A stretch of 64,000 nucleotides of DNA from Tritrichomonas musculus (taxonomy: Eukaryota > Parabasalia > Tritrichomonadida > Tritrichomonadidae), in contig JAPFFF010000005.1 of assembly GCA_039105265.1 (NCBI GenBank), forward strand, positions 5,193,501 to 5,257,500, read 5' to 3'. Under the pieces are notes generated by a model. That model saw only the letters and a program-made list of their open reading frames with translations, ran no database searches and had not been told where the DNA came from. Shown here piece after piece: positions 8,501 to 16,400 of the stretch; the first letter of the stretch is position 1; each line of letters begins with the position of its first letter. Position numbers and translations under genes: made by a program.

Positions 8501-10680
8501 ATGTTTTCGCAATTAATTACAAGACTTTTCTTATTAGTAACGACCAATGAAAGATTGTTTGTTCTAAACAAAATTTCTTGATTCTTTACTTCTTCAGAAA
8601 ACTTGAACCAAAAAGAAATTCCCAAGAATGATTTTTGGAAAACTAAATGAATGTTTCCCGGATTATCTGAAGAATTAGTGTCCATTGGATAGAATTGAAA
8701 AAGTGGAAAATGGTCGTATTTCATGTCTACAAAATCATTCAATCTTTCAGGTCGATTCAAAAGCTCGGATATAAGTTCGGGCTTAACGTACCGATTCATT
8801 ATCGTGTTCAACATTGGCATTTCATAAATATTGTCACGATATTGATCAGAGAACCGACATCCAAGTATCCAAGCGTTGTATGGATCGAGGTTTTCAATAG
8901 GTGGAATGAAAGGAATCGCAGACGAAGTACGAATGATTGGAAACCTCGGATTTTCGCCATAGACAATGTTTAGCAAGAAACTCGGAGGAAGTTGAAACAA
9001 TTGATGATCATGAGGCAATTTTCGAACAGCCAAGTCAAGTTCTGGAATTGCCTGAAAAGTGACAAGTTTAGCTAAAATATTGGCAATTTGTTTCACTTTA
9101 ATTAAATGTTCGTTGTAAATTTCAAAGACCCAATTAATTCCGTTTGCATTAACGAAGTTTTCAGAGGCTTCTTTATTAACACCGAAAACTTTGAGCAGCA
9201 GATTGAATAGTTCAGTGCTACGTACATCTGTTATCTTGTTTATTAAGTGTGCCATGATCGGCTCCGATGGAGAAATCATCAGAAAAACTTCGACAATTTT
9301 CGCAAAAGATTTGATTTCGTCTTCTTCGTATAAGTCGAACAGGTCAAGAATCCTTTTGAAAATCATCGGCTGATAAGAAACAGCTGCAGGAATTTTGAAT
9401 ATATCTATCGTCATGTTTTGAAAAGATGGATTCTTATTCAATATCTCAAAAAGTGACTCTTTTGGACAGTCGCTGTAAAAAACAGTGGCAAAGCCTGATT
9501 CATACAAAAATTCTGATGTGATTAATTTGTTCTTAAGTTGACTGTCAAGAATATTGACAATTATTTGATAGTTGGAGGTCCCTGCTTCATGTGTAATTAG
9601 CTTCAGAAAAAGTGGAGGGATACAGGAGGGTATCAAACCTGGCTTTACACTATTTATGCCGGCAAAAAGTGATACCAAATGCTGGATAGGTGGATTTCCT
9701 GTATTGAAATAGTTGATGAATGGAGTGGTTTCATTGATTTTGGTGGCACTTTTTGAATCTGCTACTATAAATGCTAATATTAATTGAAAATAATCGTTCT
9801 GCTCGCTGGATAAGTATGTACTATTTTGATATTTGTTAAAGATTTGAAGAACAAATTGAGAATTGGGTGGACCAGATAAATCATCATTGTTTGACGAAAT
9901 GAATATTTTATAATTTTGAAGATGCTGACTGGTAAGGTCTCGTCCAACTAAATTATCATACATCGCAAAAATTCCTTTGTCAATAAAAAATTTTGATGAG
10001 TTCCGAATAAAATGAGTCATAATATAAAATAAATGAGAAATAAAATATAAATATTCTGATATAATTTTGTCTGAAATTGATTTTTGCTTGATATTTAAAA
10101 TATCTAGGAAAAATTCTTCAAAATGGAAGGTTTGATAATTTGAAATAGGTGTTTTCTTAAATAATAAAAGATTGATATATTGTGAAAATTGTTTGGTGGA
10201 GGAATCTTGAAAAAATGCTGTTTGAAAAAGAATGTAAATTCCATTTTGGGATAAAAATAATGTAAAAAATGATTCATCTTTAAAAAAATATTCGATGACT
10301 GACGAGCATTCAATAATTGCGTTAGAAAATGAATTTGAGACTGTAAAAAGAGCAATAAAAAGTGGAACTGCTTCTTTTGGATGAATTGTAATTGTTGAAA
10401 TGCTATGAACTTTAAATAATATACGTAATATCGATAGCAATAAAGGTATTGAATTTAACGCAAGATATGAATAACTCATCATTTGATTTGTGAATGTTGA
10501 AGCATGCTTATTGATTAATTTTTGATTTTCTGTGTCAATTAAAAATTCTTCAAAATGAATTGTAAATTCCATTAATAATTGAGTTCGTTTTTCTTGTTCC
10601 TTACATTCTGTTAGCGCTTTTAATGAGTTTTGAATATCAATTAATGCGGGTGAAGATTCATTCTTCCCCTTTCTTTTCAT
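2545..10680 (-). CDS. Giant BEACH-domain protein with ConA-like, PH-like and WD40 regions
   Basis: 2711 residues. The long helical N-terminal half has armadillo/HEAT-like character. A ConA/LamG-like beta-sandwich lies near residues 670-790 (FLGISFWFKF, then DWCHIFIKL). A PH-BEACH-like segment with a C..C...C..C cluster is near 1670-1800, followed by a BEACH core (NFNWETDF, TLLRINTVCGKSFLSLEKYPV) near 1850-1990. Residues about 2040-2270 are Glu/Gln/Asn-rich repeats, and the C-terminus has WD40-type blades ending DIKGNIYTWKI. BEACH proteins such as neurobeachin, LYST and Dictyostelium LvsA act in vesicle traffic and lysosome size control, and the layout here is the family's usual order. Oddly, the BEACH segment is about 135 residues against about 280 normally: the start and the final FI..R..LES helix are recognisable but the middle seems missing. 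The 3' third is much GC-richer than the 5' part. The start is the only ATG at the ORF head (MKRKGK). Confidence 0.85.
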   Translation of the reverse strand: MKRKGKNESSPALIDIQNSLKALTECKEQEKRTQLLMEFTIHFEEFLIDTENQKLINKHASTFTNQMMSYSYLALNSIPLLLSILRILFKVHSISTITIHPKEAVPLFIALFTVSNSFSNAIIECSSVIEYFFKDESFFTLFLSQNGIYILFQTAFFQDSSTKQFSQYINLLLFKKTPISNYQTFHFEEFFLDILNIKQKSISDKIISEYLYFISHLFYIMTHFIRNSSKFFIDKGIFAMYDNLVGRDLTSQHLQNYKIFISSNNDDLSGPPNSQFVLQIFNKYQNSTYLSSEQNDYFQLILAFIVADSKSATKINETTPFINYFNTGNPPIQHLVSLFAGINSVKPGLIPSCIPPLFLKLITHEAGTSNYQIIVNILDSQLKNKLITSEFLYESGFATVFYSDCPKESLFEILNKNPSFQNMTIDIFKIPAAVSYQPMIFKRILDLFDLYEEDEIKSFAKIVEVFLMISPSEPIMAHLINKITDVRSTELFNLLLKVFGVNKEASENFVNANGINWVFEIYNEHLIKVKQIANILAKLVTFQAIPELDLAVRKLPHDHQLFQLPPSFLLNIVYGENPRFPIIRTSSAIPFIPPIENLDPYNAWILGCRFSDQYRDNIYEMPMLNTIMNRYVKPELISELLNRPERLNDFVDMKYDHFPLFQFYPMDTNSSDNPGNIHLVFQKSFLGISFWFKFSEEVKNQEILFRTNNLSLVVTNKKSLVINCENILKEVPIDQTDWCHIFIKLKLSLMARMITLYVNSNSYHFVTKLQTFSFARFSHINEGIMFLGSTIRFYNIVTIKQDSIDFKILYKKGPGYMRSFLSKEEEIFTPSRIKLNCNSIVTIPENCFSVPYFGFSMHFASIKNLEKLIKILENSENDEIYDSLFRLILKIRRIDQYKNQFFTRIISSMKKNNKYLKKDHFVSLLETVKAKSSHIPLILYDRDLWKYISNDIIIESLFEYFTTGINWQSFENIELFLSTVVCENQSSKTIINVLLNNHSRLPKFMKFLISILKIAPTMRQANCSWESVEFREETEIQFTILDCLCSFVQPSTIELVTSLLSYDDLRSLMIVSPASISAKVFHLIAVIEKYHSSYIPPNDGLLITAVSFLSSYESVWNDILEMKPINYPLHLVLIWAGGLCMIHQNTYDIESTPHTEKLENLLKTCIEKLSTNTTLTQILSNELCLSMIMSWFPFVLHYNVLFQAFPEDDITINKPFESLTISQFPEVTEPIWIGTDQVLNETAFPLPPPAAKASQFMLEKVTSVLTSNHFQVPFPPLTSMKKVSQWFLQSLLLPFLTDLILLSPPQLLNKVLYAFFFEFVIGNPQHSDPLTPIFFQSMINRLSNFFNSSSTLSSQSQMTTSQILQFLHIFTGLQYLQDSSLIIISDLLTLAQLIQNKQGNSVMMKYTSSIEPIILSLFSSIRICDYQDVFSLFTNNIQMFATLITAEKSQLTWIYVFFIASHNERKLLNIFLNKLTPLLKLDQSSSILMNKLINRTIDRDMKSLSTIEEAWKQKSNDFQCKFKQYYTSIKDVKPAFPIEIGILSIDYKHSQFISNAKHFLVSRLFSNTMKYLSTSFLIKQEQNQWSRMTNELLENPKPMKKEHLSPFFFPYSLPRVLTPSPYPFININKDVNIRSVPIKLFKQNLLYSYSIVPDNKPSAIKMFIDLNPDLGQPSFVTNCTICRYDGEIPSVLFMFNEQMKIICNCQLCQNSDDIDFLKEIKTSLNHFFIESVLIGHWGVTEMFASRIVVTVKVKDLINIQKHKELSLIIYSFTVGNFILTLPRKDIQTKILKLKENIISNYSFYSIRSDQNSETINKKQRNRSKTLTISVPGTDSNQVYKIKPKARKGTLFPNFNWETDFNINETIQNFCSGKLSALETLLRINTVCGKSFLSLEKYPVAPKLNFDEIMREEEEKPNLTSLQPISYFQNSIKLDTGTKPLSYFGCVDFFEQSNVFKFFKLRESLESDSSKIIILNIIAMMFNIQLKNENIQSDIIERKNIGLVISELNSPLNFNISSNLSTSALSDSINLNKHVPLIKNEQIEEARVMIDHTDEEHTDEELIEMEHASEEINEIDRTDEEFIEEEEEDVEQSKQNKQETQNNEETKQNEEEKKKDEDKNQQNEQNTIEQEIKQNEEEVKKDEDKNQQNEQNTIEQEIKQNEEETRNNEETKQNEDEDKTQQNEQQTTEQETEQNEEDKVMKDEDKDQQNEQQTTEQETKQNDEGAQQNEEETRQHEENKEQKEAHFAEEEPKEAEKPNDQEEDNNAFNSVHDLSKIIQSVESSDFSDLMNPLSIPDELVIHDADNSTTSSVTSTEANSVPPQPTSFTPPISSQSVPMPNPASPKVPLVTSLVPQSALSSISDDHPPKSMASIEKDPITSLNAKLKLKSKSVTNLPERALLFIPHKIYQMTGQMKVAFFSKVDRILPLPKLSEICLNHFIVSIESIEMKISSRKGKKVFASIVNPHFEYASSISVSKNGLFLVVDTFLSISETYQIHYRDGNPCCFELKNSMPFTDGTPKSIVVGETWSVISQVDSLIVIWNFFRNFIYRTIDTKTIEHNNGCDCCRCHYLTRIDGDDDCLSCSYLDFKDDFLEAVSYDEGYDLIWYATKKGIYAVTSSGKLIGFYERKEMTAKITALKAVSLPIWQVDRIALIGDENGRIYFAYISYYEKSIDLKKLLKLHDCQITQFDVNQDYTIFLSTDIKGNIYTWKI

Positions 10681-13413
10681 TCCAAAATATTATATTTAAA
10701 TTGAATATCAAAATTTTATTAATTCAATTTTCAATTGAACGATCATTTCAAAATTTTATAAGGACAATTGGCCTTTTTTTGATAATGTTTCACATAAATC
10801 ATTCAGTTTACACTTTCTATTCTTTTAAATCTCACAATGGTTTTGAATTTCATATAATCGTCTAATGAAACAACAATATCAAATGATTTCAATTTTGAAT
10901 TTAATATAATGTAAATAAGAAAATAAATATAGTTTATAATAATTAAATATTATTTTATATATTATAAGATAGTTTTTTGATAAAATAAGAGAAATATATG
11001 CAAATTGAAAAAAGTATGCTTTTTCAGAGATCATTTAATTCAATTAAATTCTTATTTCTACTTCTTAAAATGATTATATATTCTTTATTATTTATTTATT
11101 TATTTGTTATTTATTTTTGGTATATATATATTGATATTAATTTAATAAATAATTACTATATTGCAAGATATCGACTAATTATGAGTTGTTCAAATAAATA
11201 TTTTAAAACATAAATTTATTAAATAATTTTTAAAAAAATAGAATGAAATTTTATTGTATAGACGTTAATATGTCTTGTTGATAATATATATCAAATTTAA
11301 TTTAATACGATTTTATAAAATAAACGCATCAGAAATTTTTTGTGACCTTTCCTATCAAAACAAGTTATTCAATTTGAACGGGAAAAAATGAAATAAAAGT
11401 CAATATTTATTTAGAGATGAAGTAAAAAATTATTTCTTGTGGATTGCCCCAAAGAATTCAAGAGCTGAAAAAATAATTAAGTTAACGTTATGCTTATTGA
11501 TTTTTTTGATTTGGCGATCACTGGTGCGTATATTCCTGAAAAATTATGTAAAAAAAAAGGGTTCGACTTTTGGCGGTTATCATATTCTAAAATTATAAAA
11601 AATTAATAATAAATAATATTAGTATTATCAATAACATGATGCAATTTTAAATATGAAGCCGATTCTATTATCCAAAATAGAGATATTTCACTAAAAAAAA
11701 TAAAAACAGAAAAAGTTTAACTTTTGAAAGGAGAAAATATTTTTGAGTTCTTATCTAATTTCCACTATTCAAAGGGATTTTGGGAATTTGAAAATATCCA
11801 AATATATAAATATTTTATAACCTTCATATCATATATTCTTTTTTCATAATTTTATTTACATATTTTAAATTAATTAAAAAGTAATTAATTGAATATCATA
11901 TAAGATAATATTATTTATGAAAAATAAAATTGAATTAATACGTTATTATAATTTATTCTCAATTGTGATATACAAATAAACTGAGTTAAAATATAAAAAT
12001 ATATTTTATAATAATATAAATGTGATTTATAATATATATAGTAAATACATTATCATTAATATGAGGATAATACTGATATATTATCAAAAAAATAAGCATT
12101 TGTTAATAAAAATAATATATTTTCAAAAATCTGATGTTATCAAAATAATTTTTTCAAAAACTAGCATTTAATTCAATTTTAAATTCAAAATTTTTATTTA
12201 GAAAAAATAATAATTTCTTGAATATCAATAATATATTTTATTAAATATTATTATTATATTTCTAAGCTACATATAAATAATGTAAATAGTAAATCATTTA
12301 AGAAAATACCTCAAGTAGCATAATAAAAACACTATTTTTAATGATTTTTGGAATGAATAATGAATTTTTTAATTTTTAAGATATAATAAATGAATCCGAA
12401 TTCTATTTAATATTGATTTAAAAATTTATTAATTAAAAAGAATATCTAATTTTTAAGATATTATTATTTTTCAATCAAAAAAAATTTGAGAGAGTCGACC
12501 CCTTTTTGTAAAAATAAAAAAAATTAGATCAAAAAAAAGCAAAGAGTTATAATTTTGAGGTATAATTTAAATGTATCCATTGGATAGAAAAACCATTCAA
12601 AAAGTGGCGTAGAAAAAAACGATTGTCCTGAAAATTCAAAAATACAATTTTTATAAACATTTCCCTGTGAACAATTAAATGGATTAATAATCGATAGCAA
12701 TGTATAACATTAAGTGTATGTTATATTTCATTAAAAATATTATAGATTTTATTAACTGGTTATTAAAAAATCTTGTTTTTTTAAATTCAAAAATACGTTA
12801 TAAAACACCAACTTCCATTTAAATTTTTTAAAACACATTTATTTAAAACAATAAATATTTTATAAAAATATTTTATATTTATATGATAACAAATAATAAT
12901 ATTATGTTTATGATATAGTATATTTCTTGTAATCCTAATATTATATCATATATTCATATAAAAATATCTTTCATAATTTTGAGAATATTAATACAAAAAG
13001 TTTCAACTATTAAAAAATTTTATTTTTTTAATATCTAATTTATTATTACGAAAAAACTGTTTCTTTTATAGTACAAAATTAAAATATTAATTAAGAAAAT
13101 AAATGATTATATTAATATACAAATGCTATATATATGATATAGAAGTATGCTTATTTTGGTAATATTTCTGATAAAAATTTGAATGAAATTTATTTCAATA
13201 AAAATTAAAAATTTTGAAATAATTATTTTATTTACAACGTATGTTCGTGTATATATATAAAAAAAAAATGATATCATTAGAAGAAATTCCCAAATAGGTA
13301 GTTTTTATTTGTTTATTGAATTTTTTTTTTTCACAAAATACTTTGAAAATTGAATAATTTTCTTTCGAAAGACGAAATTTTATACATTCAATCTTGATTA
13401 AAGTGTTTCCACA
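10681..13413. other. Long AT-rich spacer
   Basis: 2.7 kb between divergent genes, so it must hold both promoters. It is extremely AT-rich with many A/T runs. The only long ORF (10998-11213) is Phe/Leu/Tyr/Ile-rich and looks like chance. A weak inverted pair, AAAAAGGGTTCGACT at 11554-11568 and its near-complement AGTCGACCCCTTTTT at 12493-12507, may be decayed termini of a roughly 950-bp element. Confidence 0.6.
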
Positions 13414-16400
13414 ATGATGGAAACGACAGGTCTAACATCAGATTTTCTAGGCGTCACGAAGCCTTCGCTTATTCCATCAGACTATGCAGGTTATTCTCAG
13501 TTTTTCCAAGACGACGAAATTGTTTTAAACAAACTTGATTTCATATTTTTTAACGTTTTTGATCGTATTTTTTATCAAACACCATTTCCTACTAAGATAT
13601 TCATGATCGTTTTTGCGTTTATGCATGTTCAAGCTCTATTTGGAAATACTTTTTTTTCGAATAATCAATTCTATAACGTTACTGTCATGATATTTCTTTT
13701 CACAAACCCGATTAAAATGGGTCCTCCTCAGTTTTATGCATTTGGATATACTTTTTTTGCAATTACAATTTTAATATGGGGATTTTTTATAACAATTTCT
13801 TTAATTATAGAAAAACAAAAATATATTTCATCAATTCCATTAGGTATTGCTTCTTTTTTAATTTTCATTATCAATCCATTGATATTAAATCCAACAACAT
13901 ATTTAATTAAACGTCTTGTTATTTTAATTCTAATGGTATCTTCCTATCTAAAAAGTCCTGATAATGCAGTTCATACTAATTTTTTGAAATATTATCGAAA
14001 TGAAGATTTTGTTCACTATAAAGATATGATTTCAGATAGCGACCGAGGTCTATTAATTTTACTTTTGGTATTACTTGTTATTGCTTTTATTTTGCAAACA
14101 GTTATGACCATATTTTCATTTCGACTTTTATCAGTTACACCGTATGTTCCTTACCATTTGTTTACTGGTTTATCAATGAAAAATGTTTTTTACCAAGTTT
14201 TCCTCCGATTGATCATTCGTTTACTTGAATCCTTTTTTGGATTTTTTCCGCGATGGTCTACGTTAATATTATATGTATCAAATATAATCTTATATTTATT
14301 AAGTTTTTATTTTATCTTTCTCTTTCCAGTTATTCATAGTGTTGCCAATTCATTAATGATTGGATATTCTCTTGCGGGAGTTGTCGGATCAGTATTAAAA
14401 TTATCGTACGCAAATGATTTAGATGGGTTAAATGATCCGCATTATGTATCAATTCTAGCCTCATACATATTATTTTCATTTATATCCTATTTAATTTTCG
14501 CTTTTTCGATCAGAAAGAAATATATGCCACTTCTTGCGTTTAATAATGAAATAAATATAGTTGATCTGCCAAACGACAAGCGAGGTGCAGCCTGTAATGT
14601 GTCAACTACTGAAAAAGATGAAAAAATTAAGCAAAGAGTATTTGAAGATGAGAGATTACAAATTATACCATATTCCAAAAAGATAGCTGTTAGTTTTGCA
14701 CGAGTTATAAGTCGAATGAAATTGCTATTTCTAATTAAAGCAGGTGTCGAAAATGCTTGTGATATGTTTATTGACTATACTCTATTTAAATTTATCATAT
14801 CAACTTTTCCAGAAGATCGAGATTTATTAAGATTGATTTCAATTATAGAGATGAGTTTTCCATACATGCGTCTTTCATTCCAACAGCTACTCCCAATTAT
14901 TCGAGTAGACTCGATGAAATTCAATCAACGCTTCCTTATTTATGAAATCAACACATTGAATAAACTAACTGAAACAGATTTATCAATTTCATCTACAAAA
15001 GAGCTTAGTGTTGCGCGAACGAATTCGTTGAAATATCAAGATGTTGTAATGAATACTTGGCTTCTTGATGAAATTACTATTTCTGCTCTTGATAACGTTA
15101 TAACTTCCGTTAAAAGAGGTGATAAAATGTGGGATTACATTCTTGCCAAATATCCCAATTTGATCGAAGCACACAAGCTTTATCATCAATTTTCAATTGA
15201 ATGCAAAACAGACTTTTATCAAGCAGCCTCTACAACTAAACAGATAAAAAAAATTGAAGATCATAAATTAAATATAAAAGACAGAGCATTTATTTCATTT
15301 GTCAGAACTTTTCCTGTATACTTAACTCATCATATTTTAACACCAAATGGTTTCTTGGAAGATTTTAATAGTAGTGATGCATATAAAGAAGAACCTGAAA
15401 ATTCAGAGAACATGAGCAGCCTTACTGAGCCAACTGATTATGAAGCTAAGCTTCGATTTGCTATCTTTAGAGCCACTCATAAATCGAAAGCAAATTCATC
15501 AAAATTCATGGAATTTGTTATTTATATATTTTTTGTTATTTTTATTGTCGCTGAGTTGACATTAGCCCTAGTTTATTATCAGACATTCACTGATGAAATG
15601 GAAAACACTGATATTTTAAGATACTATCGACATTTAACCTCTAATCTTTCACTAACCAATTCTTATATTTTACTCAAATATGCTACTTTATTCTCCAAGA
15701 ATTCGACTGTAAATACGCATTCGATTATTCCATTTCGAAAAGGTCATCCTTCTCCTGTTCCAACTTTTGAATTTGATTTCTTTTATTACTATAATAAATA
15801 TAATATTACGGGTTCCTTTTTTGACACTTCAGAAGATACCTTAGATTTCAATATATTAACACGATCGTTGCAAACTGCCACCAGTTTTCAGCTACTTTAT
15901 TTTGAAATGAAAGATTTGAGTGAAAACGGTTTTTATGATGTTGATGAGATTACTGAATTAATGTTTTATTCGCCAATTGAAGTTGGCGCATGTTATGAGT
16001 CAAAAAAAATTTTGACTATTAGTCAAGATCTTCCACGAACATTCATATACCACACCATTAATCAAATTACTCTTTCTTTTGATTCCGATATTGATAAATG
16101 GCTGACGAACAGTAACTCATTCTGCAATATTTTTTCATCTTTTGCACCAATTACTGGTACTTTAAGAGATGTTCGATTCCAAACCTATCAAGTCTTCATG
16201 GATACTAATCGTAATAAAAAGAATGAGATTTTATTGACAACTTTATTGTTGTCTCTTATTATATCTATTGTATATTTGGTAATTTTCATTATCTCAAATG
16301 CCAGATTCTTAAAAGAGCTTCATTATTTTGCAGACATTTTGTCATCGCTTGATGAAGAAGAGAAAAGAAATGGTGCGAATCCGATCCTTTTTGATTCATC

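Noticed and set aside
10998-11213. 71-codon ORF in the AT-rich spacer
   Set aside because: Composition is only that of AT-rich DNA (Leu, Phe, Tyr, Ile); no start motif or family.
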